In this document: piece after piece, positions 45,969 to 58,437 of the stretch | Layout of the letters: each line of letters opens with the position of its first letter | Position numbering within the stretch: position 1 is the stretch's first letter | The notes under the pieces: generated by a model | Databases searched by the model: none | What the model was told of the DNA's origin: nothing | The model's input: the letters and a program-made list of their open reading frames with translations, nothing else | Translations under genes and position numbers: made by a program | Assembly (NCBI GenBank): GCA_023101725.1 | Contig: JALJCO010012682.1 | Coordinates: forward strand, 1,674,001 to 1,738,000 | From: Atherinomorus stipes | Taxonomy: Eukaryota; Chordata; Actinopteri; Atheriniformes; Atherinidae | Direction of reading: 5' to 3' | DNA length: 64,000 nt

Positions 45969-48184
45969 CCATCGAGTTGCATCTTTTCTTGGATTTTTGA
46001 GAAAATGGCTGTTTTATTTGACTGTTTTTGTTGTTGTTTTTTTAACAACTAGGGTCCAATTGGCTTCTCTGAACTTGTGTATTGAGAGAACATATTCATT
46101 GTCCCATCATTTACAGCCTTTGGGATTTCACTACATGGAGTGCCAAACCAAAACAATGGGCAGAAAGAAGCTGAAAACTGAAAAGACTTTCAGACAGAGG
46201 GATGATTCATTGTGAGATTGGCAATGAATCTTTAATAAACAGTTATTTCATGTTAACATGCACTGTGGTTAAATTTACTTTCAAAACCATTGCTTAATTT
46301 CTTTATTTATGTGTTTATTGATTGGTGACATGGTTTGTGTTGTGGCTTAGATGGTGCTTTCATTGGTCTATCCCCAAATAACAAGTCATCTTCTGGGTGT
46401 ATGGTCGGCTTTAGACGGCGTGTTTATGCAGTTGTGATGATTATTGCTTTATGTCTGGAAGACATACTGAGTGGATTTCTGGTCTGTATAATCTAAAAGT
46501 TAGCACTTATTGTAATGAACTGGCATCTGCCACTTAATAGTTGAGCTAAGTGCACAGGTTTATTTAAAGATCTTTCAAGCACCACTTAAGCACCACATGA
46601 AAGCAAACTCAAGGTGGACTTGCAAAGCCATTACTTGTAAGGGCATCAAGAATCACCGAATAGACTCTCAAAAGTGGGATTGTTTCTGGTTCCATATTGG
46701 AGCTGGTTATTGGAATGCATATACAATCCTACAAAACATCCCACAATTGTGTACACAAGTATATATCCAGACTTTCCATTTTGTCTTAAATACGCGCCCA
46801 GCCTTTGTGTGGAGAAATAAAGGCATGTGTGAAGGATACCAGAGAAATATGGTGCCGTTGGTCTGCCCCAAGACCGCACAGTGTGCTGTGCTGCCAACAG
46901 TGCCTCCAGTAATTATAGACCAGAGCTGGAGAGACTGTTGCTCTCCAGGCTAAACTGAAACTAAAACCCCCATTTCATACTTGGTATTTGCTCTTTTCAG
47001 TACACGAGTACCCCGTGTTTAAAACTGTTATTTTTGGTTCATAGCTCTACTCTCTTCTGTTTATCATTGAGCATGTGAAGGCAGCAGTAGCTTTAAAGTC
47101 TGTTGTTGACATTGTAGTCGTTTTCTTTCAATAAGATGTCTGGAGTCTTGCTTAATTTCTCCATTTGTCAATATATTTGATGAATGTATTGCTTCTGAAC
47201 CTTCCGTTGCGTCATCTGTTTGATGGTTTAGTCAATTCGCTGTTGAGTTTCCATTTCTTTAGTGTCAGTGATGGAAAAGGAAGCTGATGGATTGTTATCG
47301 TTATTGAATTAACTGGGCAGTTTAGTCACTTCTCCAATAACACTGTTAAAGTAAAAATATTGATTTAGGATGAACTGGTAACAGTGAATACCAGTAAAGC
47401 TGCAAAATATTCTGAGCCTTCAGTTTCCTGAGGCCGTCCACATACGTATTAACACTGACCGAGCCTCTACTTTACTGGAAAGCTTGCTGGTGTTCATTCC
47501 TCCATTTCAAAGACTGTGAGGTCTGTATCCTGGTGTTCTAATTGTGTCAGGGTGGAAGTGACTGTGGGCTGCTGTGATTGGCCAGCAGGATGGGTGGGTG
47601 GCATCATCTCTACCTCTTTATCATTAGATTTGGAGTGTAGGATGGCACTGGAGCCTGCTGGAGCCTATAGACTCATTTATTTAGATTGGAGTTCACCTAG
47701 TTTGAAGTGTTGCATGCACTAATCTGCATCTAAAGTGTTCCTTTCTTTTTTTTTTTTGTATTGCTCCAAGACATCAAAGCAAACTCTGAGGTGATTTCTT
47801 TTTTGACTCCTTTGTTTTTGCTGCAGGAGGCTGACAATGCAGGTTGACTTTAGAGTTCATAAATAGGCAGTTTCTTCTTCTGAAGCTTGATTTGTTTGTT
47901 TGTTTTTGCACTTGATTGGGTCAGTGACATACAATGTGTATGAGCAAACAATGTGTTTCAGGTTTAACCAGTTAAGTTTTTACCATGATCATTCATTCAT
48001 TTGTGTGTCTATCTTGTCTCTGTTGGATAGTTTCATTATCACCAAGCTGAGACACTAAAAACAATCTTAAAGATACTAATTGGTTTTCCGCAGCTTTTCT
48101 ATTATGATTAGCTTTTTTAAAAATATTGAAACACATTGTTCAGATATTGATTAATCTATTTTTCTCATTCTTTTTTCTCAACAG
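45969..48184 (+). other. plekha5: Non-coding sequence before first plekha5 exon
   Basis: Intron sequence ending in a T-rich tract (TTTTCTCATTCTTTTTTCTC) and ACAG at 48181-48184. I searched by eye for the missing WW-domain exon (a GWEEAY-type peptide ending just before an Asn codon) and did not see it. Confidence 0.7.
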
Positions 48185-48268
48185 CCACAATGAGCGGAAG
48201 GTGACCTGCAAACATCCTGTCTCAGGCCAACCCTCACAAGACAACTGCATCTTTGTCGTCAGCGAACA
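48185..48268 (+). CDS. plekha5: plekha5 exon: C-terminal part of second WW domain
   Basis: The exon follows a polypyrimidine tract ending in ACAG and stops at a GTAAGT donor. In frame it encodes HNERKVTCKHPVSGQPSQDN followed by CIFVVSE, which I recognise as the segment after the second WW domain core of PLEKHA5. The first base completes a codon begun in the preceding exon (probably Asn), and the last two bases (CA) join the next exon to make Gln. Where a canonical WW domain has its second Trp, this protein has Cys (VTC); as I recall, mammalian PLEKHA5 has the same substitution, so it is not damage here. PLEKHA5 is an adaptor with tandem WW domains and a PH domain. The exon encoding the front half of this WW domain is not visible upstream. 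PLEKHA7 and PLEKHA6 are the alternatives, but this wording and the next exons fit PLEKHA5 best. Confidence 0.92.
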
Positions 48269-51200
48269 GTAAGTCTCTTGTATTTGCTATCAGAATGCCA
48301 CTGGGTAGCATTTTAGAGCTCTTCATTATGCTTTGGAAACTCTGGATGCGTAGGCAACATTTCAGAAATCGTTGCCTTGCCATCCTCTATTTGACGTTTT
48401 GCCCTTTCACTTCATGGCCTCCTCTATTCAGTGCGTCCTTTGTTATCTGATTCTATGATCAAATTTCTTAGGAATAAGAATTACAGTGAAATATGACTTT
48501 TTTGGATACTTCTTATGACTCTCATATTATTAAAGAGATTTTATCTGTTGCATAATCGGGCTGCTGCTCTCTGCAAGTGCCAAGGTAGGATTATTAATCT
48601 CAGTGCCGAAGCTAGACATGCAAAAAACATTATAGCGTGTATGTATCAGATATTGGGAATGCAGTGAGTCACGTTTTGGCCCGAAAAAGAGTTCACAGGC
48701 TTTTTGTTTTTTTTAAATAGTCTTTAACAGAGTCATGTTTGTGTGATTGTATGTATGCTGCTATTTGTTGAACATGTAGCACATGTCTACCCATATAGCC
48801 CATATAACTGGATCAGAATGCCAGTCATCCTGATCTTTCACTTCCCTGAGAACAACTCTATAAATATGTCAGACTAAACATAGTGTATGTCCACCTCAGG
48901 AATTCTCGGTATTCCTGTTTGCAGATTCACCCACCTGCAACCATTTAGCCCTGCTGGTGGATGGCCACTGAGATGCAAGCAATATCAATGTGCAGGATGT
49001 TCAAGCTTAAAACAAACAAGCGGATGCTGAGTTGTAGTTTCTTTCCCTGAGTTTCCATCCAAGCATGTTGTGTGACGACAGTTAGGCTAGTAACCAAACA
49101 CATACTAGGCTGTTTGCATCACAACTCACAATCTGACATGAATGTTAACATTCATGGTTCCCGCTGGCATCTCGGCTTTATGTTGTGCAACATGGATCAG
49201 CTTTACTCCGTTTCTCAATTACCTCAGACGTCCCTGTCATAGCAGTTACTGTTGTAGTAAAGTCATGTCATCACACTCCATCACTCTGACTTCAGCAATG
49301 AAGGATACTTTAAACATGAATCTCCTTTTTTTAAAAACATATTAACAAAAAGAGAAGATTAAAATGCATGCGCATGTGAGAAGGTGTGACCAGCCGGTGT
49401 AAAATTAATCCCCCTCCCCCGGCCCATTATGGTTCTCAGCTGTTTTTCCAGGGTGATTCAATAATCAGAAGCTTGTTGTGTAGCAGAACTGTCACACTGC
49501 ACATTCATGACACATTCCTCTCTTCCCTGTGTTGCTCTCACATCACTGCTGTTTTTCACACCAAGAAGCACAACATACCAGAGGAAGGTGATTTTTAATT
49601 TTACAGTTCAGCATTTTATCTTAAAAGCAATCTGCAAAATGAATATACATCTGATGCATTGGAGCTTAGCTCTAAAAAAGTTAACCCCAAGAGTTAAACA
49701 GTAATTCTTCCATTTGACTTACACCGCAGCTATTTTGAGTTTATTATGGTGTATCTCAGCCAACAGTTGGCTGTGTTCTTGCAAAAATAATAAGGAGGGA
49801 AAATCTTCACTGTGGACAAGTAATAGAAGGCAAAGACGGATTTAAGCTGCCACAGGGATAAGGAGGCCTGGCTGGAAATCTCTGCCTAATCTGCTCTGCA
49901 CTTTAAATACACCCAAAACGCAAATCTTTGCCTCAATTTGGTATTGTAAATGTAAGCTTCAGTCTGGTACAACATAAGACCTTTAACCCAGCCCACCTCA
50001 GTGATGACTGTAACTGATACAAAATAGTAACTGTGCAGCTGCAAAAGGAAATGTGAGCAATTCGGATCAAGGCAGCCTAGATTTGTTTTGAGGAGTTGCA
50101 TCCAAAGTTTTCTGATAGTTTTTGTACATTATTCATGATGAAGTGGTACCTTTGGTGCAGAGATGAAACCTCATGCGCAGTTTCATTTTAAGTTTGGTAT
50201 TCCAGTTAAATGTTGCAGTCTGGAGACAAATAGTTTAATTAGAGCAGAACCAACACCAAGGTGTTGCCTCTGTTTATATTGAGAGACCCATTTCAGCTCT
50301 GCTGTTGCTCTTGAGATATAAAAAGTTTAGAGTTCTTCCACACTGCACATACATCAGTGTCACTTACACTTACTCTTTCTGCTGTGTTATGATCTGTGAG
50401 CTGCTTACTGCTCAGGTCGTTATGCGACACGTGTCTTCATCCACCTCTGTGAATGTCAGCCTCAGCGTTCTGCTACATGTGTATGTGCACCTATCTTTAG
50501 AGGTCCACACGAACAGACAATATTTGTGGTGTAAAATTTGTTTACCTCAATACAGATTTACTGTGTGTTCAGTGCAATTCAGGTGAATAAAATCACAAGA
50601 CCCAAAATATGTGAATCATTTCACTGTGAAACATCTGCAGTTATTGAACTAATCTGTTATTTGATCAAAGTGCTTTAACTGACTCATTTAATATATATTT
50701 TTACCTGTAACAATTGTTTTTTCATAAGATATTTGACTGATTATGCCACATTGGCCTAAAAGATGTTTTCTTACATGTGCACGCTTGTGATTTGTTATTA
50801 TATGTAAAACTTTGTCCCCATCTTCACTGCAGCAAAGCTTCCATTCTCATGCATCTCAGTGAAAACTATTAAACTTATATTATAGAAGAGGATTTCTACA
50901 GTATCAGCATCTTTTAAGTGAAGCTTCTTCAGCCAAGAATGATGATGCATAAATTAATAAAGACAGGCCGCTATAAATATAATGCAGATTATAGACAGTC
51001 TTAAATTAGCCCAGTCAGGACGTAGAGGAGATCCGAGCTTCTATTACTTTATAATACGATATTGTTTATGAGTGACTGGCTCAGAGCCTTAACTGCACGT
51101 GTACACACATTAATATTTAATTCTTTATTGAGATAAGTTGGTAATTCTGGAACATGTTTTATGGTGATTGAATAAACAGCAGCTAGCCATCCTGCAGTAG

Positions 51201-53420
51201 AGGCAAAAGCAATGCTGATTTCCATATTTATGTTTAGCCTGTGTGTAAATTATTTATTGGAGCCTGCATAGATAGTCGCATGAAAAAAAAGGCCACTCTC
51301 TTTCAACTCAGAGCTTTTATTTAATATTTATATATTTACTTTTTAAATAAAGAGGAGTTCATGGGTGACTTGATGAGAGCCCCAGGTATCATAGCTGCAA
51401 AACAAACCCAAATCATTCACCCTCTACCACCGTGCTTGACAGATGGTATGACATGAACTTGGTGGGATGTCACTTCTGGGAATATTGGCAGCTATCTTTT
51501 ATATTTTTTTCTTATAAATGATCAGATTAAAGAGAGACAGTAATCCCTTCTCTTTGAGCATTTCTGATGTCTTACCTCCTTTGTTTTTTGTTAACACTAA
51601 CCTGAAAGTTCCATAAACATACTGATGATCAAATAATCCAACACATTTGGTGAGCACAAACTCACTGCTTGTGACCCTCTAATGTAGAAACAGTAAGGTT
51701 GTTGTGTTGCATTGTAATTATTAAGTCTCCATAGATGCTGGCTCTTGGTATGAACCTGCTATTGGCCTTCTAAAAATCAATTTCAGCGTGGAAAACTTCA
51801 AAAGGGCAAGTTCTGCTTTTGATTTGAATCGTGGGTTAAGGTGGGACTCCCTGTTTATTTCAGTAAGCAGATGTCTCCTTACTTATTCCACCAAGTTTTT
51901 CTGACATTTTTTTAATATATATATTTAAATATGAAAACATGCATACAACTCTACACCTTTATAAAAGATTAAATATTTTTTTTTATGAAAAGAAGAAAAT
52001 AAACAAAGCAAATCAGAAGATTGAGTTTCTAAAAGCTGGATGCGGTCTATTATGGTTTCTATTGTGGTTTGTGAGTGTTTTCTTCTCAGCACACACCTGA
52101 GAAGGAACTACTGGCAGACATTAGTCATCTGGATTTGCATGACATTGATTTTCCAGGTGGTGCTGTGTTGGATACGGTTCAATGTAAAGATATGGTGCAC
52201 AGCACGCTACCATACATGCAGCTGGTGTTCAAAGCATTTCACATGTAATAATCTTTGAACTGCCCCCCTCAACAAATTTGTCTTTCTTCTGTCTTGTAGT
52301 GTGAATTTTGGAAAATTATGTCATCCAGCATTTAGCAGGTAAATCCTTATAAGGTGCAAATAGATAACTGTGTTTTCCACATCTGTTTTTATGTAAAACA
52401 CTTGGACATGTCTGACTGTTAATGTTCATCATTGTTGCACACTAATAACAGGCTGTGGGTGTTTTGGATGGAGTTTTGCCTGCTGACCTGTGATGTATTT
52501 GCATCCAAAGTCCTTTGAGGTACACTTTGCTGTCCGAACCATTTGTCATGTTTGTTGAAACTAGCCATAGGGAATTCACTGCTCACTTTTCCTGAGCTGC
52601 ATGTTCTTTATTTAGTTTTGAATGATGATTTACTGCTTAAACAAGCCTTTGAAGTTTCATTTACATTTTTTTTGTTGTTTTTTTTTTATGGGAAAACAAA
52701 TTATTCTTAAAGATAAATCTATTTAGATATATTTATTCATTTATTCTAGCATGTGTCTTTGGTTTGTTTTGTATCTCTGTAAGTTTCATCAGTTTATCTC
52801 TCACTCAGTTAATTGTCTGATCAGTGTGCTTGCCTCGTCTATTGTCTTTTGATCATTAAAAAGATAAAGGTACAGTTCAGCAGCACCCAAAAAGTGCTTG
52901 AAAGCATCCCAACCTCTGTAAAAATGCTGCGTGGTCATTTTAAAATGCACCCTCAGCCGCTCAGTTCACTGCCCCCCCCCCCAGTGTGCTCGGAGCGCTT
53001 GGATTCAGTGGCAGCCTAATCCTTCCTCACCCTTTTTGCACTCACAGGCCAACACACTCACGCATACACAAAGGCAGTCCATGCAGGAACAGGCAAAGAT
53101 CTAACATCTTAACACACATGGTTTTGTTGCATTATGCGGATTTAATTCATGGTTGTTTGTTTGTCTTTGCCTCTGTTTTGAGTTTGAGTTTGTTTAACCC
53201 ATTCAGACCTGAGGCTTTTTTTTTTTTTTAAGTCTTCTAAAAACCTGTTTTCTGTCAAAATTTAAAATTCTCCAATAAAATTTTTAGTGTTTTACCCCAT
53301 AAAGGAATTAAAAAACGTGAAAAAACCCAACCCCCCCCCCCCCACCCCCCCAAAAAAAAAAGAATACAAAAATTTAAAAAAAATAAAATTGAAAGGTTAA
53401 ACATTCACTTTTTATTGCAG
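48269..53420 (+). other. plekha5: plekha5 intron, first part
   Basis: Starts with GTAAGT. About 5 kb with no further exon. Sequence around 51290-51950 resembles a dispersed fish repeat (CACCGTGCTTGACAGATGG; TTATTCCACCAAGTTTTTCTG), but I could not define its ends. Confidence 0.7.
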
Positions 53421-53587
53421 AGATCTCAAAGTCGAGAGCCGCTGTCCTGCAGGTTTTAGATGTTTCTCTGCTTCAACAGACAACATGACAAGCTGTTGGA
53501 TCCTTTTCATGCGAAGCAGGTGTGTTGGAACAGGGAAGCACCTAAAATCTGCAAGACTGTGACCCTTAAGGACTGAATTTGAGATTC
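53421..53587. mobile_element. Palindromic MITE, degenerate copy
   Basis: The left half (GAGAGCCGCTGTCCTGCAGG, TTTTAGATGTTTCTCTGC) is mirrored by the right half (AGCAGGTGTGTTGGAACAGG, CACCTAAAATCTGCAAGAC). This is a near-palindromic fish MITE; its cousin is at 58556-58768. No target duplication could be made out. Confidence 0.6.
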
Positions 53588-53987
53588 GGGCTGAGCGATG
53601 TGACCTCAAATCAAAATCTCGAATAACTGAATTTGTTGCATCAATTTCGATTTATTGGAAATTATGTCAGTATTGTTTTGTTTTTAGTCCTTATAGTTTA
53701 GTTTGTTGCAAATATTTTCTGAATAGGGGATATTGATTTAAAAATAAGTGAAAGTTTAACAGTTTAACTATATATGGTCATCTAATGAATTTTGCTGAAT
53801 ATTGCCAACAGAAATGATTTAAATAATTGAGATGAGCAAGATCCATTTATTCATTCATTTATTTTCCGTACTGCTTAGTCCAGTTCAGGGTCGCGGGGGT
53901 TAATGGAGCCTATCCCAGCTATTATCAGGTGAGCAAGATTGCATTGATTAATTGTTTTGAATGTTGGTTTCGATTAACTGCCCAGGC
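53588..53987. mobile_element. Degenerate hAT-like MITE
   Basis: The left end GGGCTGAGCGATGTGACC and the right end in reverse CCTGGGCAGTTAATCGAAAC share the GGGCNGNNNGAT form of hAT MITEs, and AT-rich ATCGAATAA/TTCGATTTA motifs follow. No clear target duplication, since the left end touches the preceding palindromic MITE. A retroposon tail with a 10-bp duplication is inserted inside it at 53843. Confidence 0.45.
53843..53929 (-). mobile_element. Truncated retroposon with ATTC tail (87 bp)
   Basis: Flanked by an exact 10-bp direct repeat, TGAGCAAGAT (53833-53842, 53930-53939). Tail (ATTCATTCATTT) on the left, then TTTTCCGTACTGCTTAGTCC, AGTTCAGGGTCGCGGGGG, GGAGCCTATCCCAGCT and TATTATCAGG, where it is truncated. 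Minus-strand orientation. Same family as 14503-14627 and 22914-23183. Confidence 0.88.
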
Positions 53988-56690
53988 CAAGGGATCACCT
54001 GTTTTTCTGAAAGCATAGGACAGTCGGTACAATTATTTGTTATTGATCAAGATCATGGATGAATTATTCCGTTCACTTGAGGTAACAAAGTTTCTTTTCA
54101 TGTGATAAGAAATTTTTTTTTTTTCTCATCATCATTAAACCATCAAATGTAACTGGTTAACACAAGGTGTCATAGTTTGTTTTCTTGTAATCACAAGATG
54201 ATTGAGATGAGCATGAAAATAAGCTATTGTTAGCACCAAATTTAACTGATAATTGTTAAAATTGTTTGGAATCTTTAACAATAAGTTTAGACATCCATGT
54301 GTTATTCTGTTTTCTTCCTGACAATAGCTCTCCTGAACCATTAGCAAAGAAAGACCTTGTCTTATCACCGTTTTAAAAAATAATCAAACTATATTATTTT
54401 CTTGAGATAACATAAATTATGCTGTTGGGAAAACAATTCTTGTCCTGAAATAATGATGCAAACTTTTTTTTTTTTTTTTTGGAGGGGGGATTGCTCTCAG
54501 CTTTTGTAACATTGCCCTCATAGTTTATTGATTTTTTTTTTTTTTTAATTGTCTCAGCACGACAATGATGGAAGATCAGAACACATGCTGTATGCTGCAG
54601 AAGCTCCCAAAATGTTATTGGCTAAACAAACAAACAAACAAAAAGGTAAATTTAAAAAAAAAGAAAAGAAATGAAAACACTTTACAATAACACTGTAATT
54701 AATAACTTTATTCTTCGTATTAATTATAGTCAACTGGTAAGGAAAATAGACTGAGATCCTGAATGATTGTGACATTGAGTTTAAGACAGAGTGGCAACCT
54801 GTCCAGTCTGCTTTCTTGCAAGAAGCTGAACAACTGTACTGTGTGTGCTCGCTTGTGAAACAAGCCATTGTTGAGGGGAGAACATCACATGGCCTTTTCA
54901 GCTCCACTTTAAGGTTCACTGACTTTGCTGTTGACACAGAGTTGTGGTAAACACAAGGATGAGGTTTTGCTCATGGTATTCCCCTACAACTATTACTGTG
55001 TTCTTACATTACAATCATTTCTGCTGTGGGCTCGTGCTGTCAGGAGGCGAGCACCAGCCTAAACCAGAAAATGCTCATTCAAAGCAGACAGACTTGTAAA
55101 ACAGCACATTGAAGATATGAATAGCAGCAGCATGATCAATGTGGTGTTTCAATATATTTTTCTGTTTTCAAACACTGTGTGCATTTTTTAAAATTGTTTT
55201 AAGCTGTTTAGAATTACTGTAGCACTTACAGTAAATATTAATACATATCAACAAATTCACCTGCTACTAGTTTGATAAAAAAAAGAACCTATTTAAGTCA
55301 CCAAAAATGACCTTGTTTCAACTTCTTTCTGATGACGATGCCCCTGTTTCATGTGATAATAAACTGAAAGATTGATTCATAATTAACCTATTTGATATAA
55401 TAAACTTTAGTTGGTAAGTCCCATTTAATAGAGTACTGTACATATTATGGGATTTGTGGATGCTGGCCATGAGATTTTTTTCCCCCTTGTTGTGATGGTA
55501 ATTTTTCATTAGTTATTTACATTTGTTTGGCTGGTTGAGTTGATATGGTGAATCATTATGAGTGGCGGTTTTTTAAAGTCGATAAACTCTTTTTTTTTTT
55601 TCATCATCATGTGCTTATGTGTTAAAGATTATCCAAACTCTCAGTTTCTATTTACTTTTTATCATTTTTCTTCAGTAACACCATTTTATATTGGTGTTTA
55701 TTCTTTTATATGTATGATTTTATGTTATTTTTCTTTTTTTATAGTAGTAAGACCTCAAACATCATTTATGACAACTTCACAGCATAATCTTCCTCTCCGT
55801 TTGCTGTAGATGTACAGTTTGATACACTTATGTCTTTTCAGCTTTACTGCTGCAAGTTGATTACCAGGTCCAAACTAATTATCTGCAGCTCACAGCTGAG
55901 ATGCAATCTGGTGCCAAATAGAGCATCAAACAGGCAAAGATCTATCTTCCAACAGTAGCCAGACCCCTCCCTCCACCCCTCTACTGTTATTTTTTGATGG
56001 CAAGTTGACACACCATTGATTGCGGTTCGGTCTGGATTCAGTGACAGTTCAGGCCTGAGAAAATTCTGGGCTCATTTACTTTAACAAGCTCATTAGATGG
56101 GAGAGAAGGCGAGTTTCAGCAGCTGTTCATCGCTCTGCACAAGCACCTTTCTTTAGAGTTGTGATTGAAAATTGTGAGTGTCTCATCTGGAGCGAACATT
56201 AGTCACACGCTTGTCCATCTCATGGTTTCTCTGATTAGTGCTTCCTCTGCACAGAACCTCAGTATAGCCATTCATTTCCACATGCAATAAACTACAGGAC
56301 TGAGAAAATTCAGTTCTCTGTATGTAATCCTCTCTTTCACCAGGCAGTGTTAAGATCTGAAGTAACACAACTGTTTCACCTATCGATGTCTTACCTGATG
56401 ATAAATGGTGTAACTGTATATTTAAAACAAAGTCAGTCTGTGAATGTTGTTTTTGTGCTGGTCTAAAACCTGTCTCTGTGCTGCACGGGAATGAACGTCC
56501 TGTGTGTTACTTTCTCGTGTGATCCAAACTAACATTGCTCTGTGTGATCTGTTTTGTTTATGTAAATGTTAACGGCATGCAGTCTGGATAAAACCATTTT
56601 TGATCCGACTCTTTGTGTGCATGTTAACAGATGGATGGACTGGGAGAAGTTGGTACAGATTGATAGTGACATAAAATCTGAAGTGTGATA
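53988..56690 (+). other. plekha5: plekha5 intron, middle part
   Basis: No exon recognised. T-rich runs near 54464-54480 and 54533-54546, and an A/C-rich stretch at 54627-54666. Confidence 0.65.
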
Positions 56691-56698
56691 GTGTTAAA

Positions 56699-57077
56699 TA
56701 GGGATGGGCGATATTTTATCGTGTGTGATATATCGTCAAAGAAATTCCCCACAATAACAATTTGAATTTATCGTTTTTATCGTGAGAGGTTGTGCTTGCA
56801 CTTGCACTACTTTGGTTTTTTTAATAAGCCAAGTTAGTTTTGCTGTTTGCATCGTTTGAATAAATGTGGAATTTGGTCGCTCATATTTCAGACTTGTTTG
56901 ATTTATATAGTTTCGAGGCTTCTAGTATTTTGTAGGGCTTTCAAGACAGAATTTAGTGACAGATTTATACTGTAATACAAAATATTTTGCTGATAGTTTT
57001 TACCGTCCCCTATCGTTACCGTGATAAATAAGAGAAATTATCGTGAGAAATTTTTTAGTCCATATCGCCCATCCCTA
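56699..57077. mobile_element. hAT-like MITE with perfect ends (379 bp)
   Basis: Both ends read TAGGGATGGGCGATAT (right end in reverse), a 16-base identity, and the 8-bp target duplication GTGTTAAA is perfect (56691-56698, 57078-57085). The best preserved MITE in the window. TTTATCGT/ATTATCGTGA motifs near both ends. No coding sequence. It lies 585 bp upstream of the plekha5 linker exon. Confidence 0.92.
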
Positions 57078-57085
57078 GTGTTAAA

Positions 57086-57661
57086 TCTTTGCTCCTGTGC
57101 ACAGGTTAGATGTGTGTGTTTGCAGTACAGGGCCAGTTGTTCTTATGGAGTGCAATAAAGTCACTCTGTAACACTTTTTTTTTCACTGCTCCAGCATTTC
57201 TCTTTTGATCTGGTTGTTCTGTCTCATTCCCTCTGGACCACAACACTGTTCCCCATATAAAGAATGTAGGACATCTCCATTGGTTATTTCACAAGGTCTT
57301 CACTATCCTGTGGCAGAGATGCATCAAACTAAATCTGAACTTTTTTCTTTTTAAAGTGGCAGTCAAAAATGTGAGATAGACTTTGCAGACCATTTACTGT
57401 AAATCTGTTAGAGAACTGGAAAAGTATCTGCTCCGACTTGGTGGGAGTAATTGGCTTGATTTATAAGCTCATCTTGAGATCTCATTATATGGAGAGCTTC
57501 AACTTCAGAGGAACAATAGGGAAACGGATAGTAAAGCCTGGAGCCTCTGACTTTCCTTGTTTTATACAGGTCATCGGGCATAAATGTATTGAACTAGACA
57601 GAGTCTGTTTCTGACTGATGGTTTGCTGATAGGTTCTTGGCATGTTGTGTCTTTTGTGTAG
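57086..57661 (+). other. plekha5: plekha5 intron, end of 9.4-kb intron
   Basis: Nothing recognised other than the splice acceptor TTTTGTGTAG at its right edge. Confidence 0.7.
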
Positions 57662-57782
57662 ATCTGCCTCCAAAGTGCCGGCGAATGAGAAGAAGGAACG
57701 GCCACTAAGCACCATGAGTGAGGCCTCAAACTACACGGGCAGCTCGGACTGCCCTGCAAACGCCAACAGTCCAGCAGGAAGG
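57662..57782 (+). CDS. plekha5: plekha5 exon: linker between WW and PH domains
   Basis: The exon begins after GTGTAG and ends in GGAAGG before GTGAGT. One base completes the Gln codon from the previous exon, then 40 codons follow and the exon ends in phase 0. The peptide includes NEKKERPLSTMSEASNY and ends NANSPAGR. Mammalian PLEKHA5 has a matching stretch in which EKKERP is followed closely by an EASNY motif. The segment is Ser/Thr/Asn-rich and probably disordered. It contains an in-frame Met (ATG at 57714-57716) that could start a product lacking the WW domains if transcription began at an internal promoter; that is inference. The 9.4-kb intron before it holds several transposons, while the intron after it is only 146 bp. 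Confidence 0.93.
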
Positions 57783-57928
57783 GTGAGTAGCACACGTGAA
57801 TCCCAGATTACTATTCATGGAAAAACAAATGGACAGCAACTGGATCATGTGTTAATGGCTCACAATGCTTATGAAAAGCTTAAGGGGAAAAAAACAACTA
57901 CTTTCCCCCTATTTGTACTGTTTTATAG
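57783..57928 (+). other. plekha5: Short plekha5 intron (146 bp)
   Basis: Begins GTGAGT, ends TTTTATAG. Both flanking exons are phase 0, so retention or skipping keeps or loses whole codons. Read through from the exon upstream, the intron continues in an open frame for some codons, but the peptide has no similarity to PLEKHA5. Confidence 0.85.
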
Positions 57929-58033
57929 CCCTCAAGACCTTCTAAGAAGATTCATAATTTTGGTAAGCGATCCAACTCCATCAGGAGGAATCCCACTGCT
58001 CCTGTGATCAAGAGAAACTGGCTTTACAAGCAG
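57929..58033 (+). CDS. plekha5: plekha5 exon: basic linker and first PH-domain strand
   Basis: The exon starts after TTATAG and ends in CAG before GTGAGC. It is exactly 35 codons long, phase 0 at both ends. It encodes PSRPSKKIHNFGKRSNSIRR followed by NPTAPVIKRNWLYKQ. The HNFGKRSNSI motif is characteristic of PLEKHA5, and related versions occur in PLEKHA6 and PLEKHA7. WLYKQ is the first beta strand of the PH domain. The dense Lys/Arg just before the fold (KRSNSIRR, IKR) is expected for a phosphoinositide-binding PH domain. Compared with mammalian proteins I recall a generally more basic RRGW at the position of KRNW; the change looks conservative. Confidence 0.95.
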
Positions 58034-58437
58034 GTGAGCAAGAATACAGTATACGCTGCAGGTAACATTACAGGTTACAATTTACTGTAGGACTCTAAGA
58101 CTTCAACTGATCATCTGATCTGTCAGATGTGCCACACATAAGGTCAAATAACATATCGCTGCTGTTGGGTGCAAACCTCCTATGTCCAAAATGGTTATTT
58201 TTCAGGAAGTGACCAAAAACATGTGGTTTTGTAAAACCTGGACACAACATCATCAAACTTTTGATTGAGTTTTTTTTTTCCATTAAAGTCATATGTTTGA
58301 TTATATTAATTAATTTATTAACTTTTTAAATATTTTCACCGGATTAAACTCACATGAAGTAGAGTGTCTTTTAATGATGTAAAATGGAGATAGTAGGTTT
58401 GTACCCGACAGCGACGATATTACAGTTTGTGGTGCTA
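58034..58437 (+). other. plekha5: plekha5 intron, start of 2.5-kb intron
   Basis: Starts GTGAGC. AT-rich; no element recognised before the repeat at 58438. Confidence 0.65.

Noticed and set aside
46597..46953. 118-codon + frame with several Cys and Trp
   Set aside because: Cys spacing does not match a known finger; no splice or promoter context; overlaps another open frame on the opposite strand.
51290..51950. Possible Tc1-like or other repeat (CACCGTGCTTGACAGATGG)
   Set aside because: It sounds like a dispersed fish repeat, but no terminal repeats, target duplication or coding motif could be fixed.
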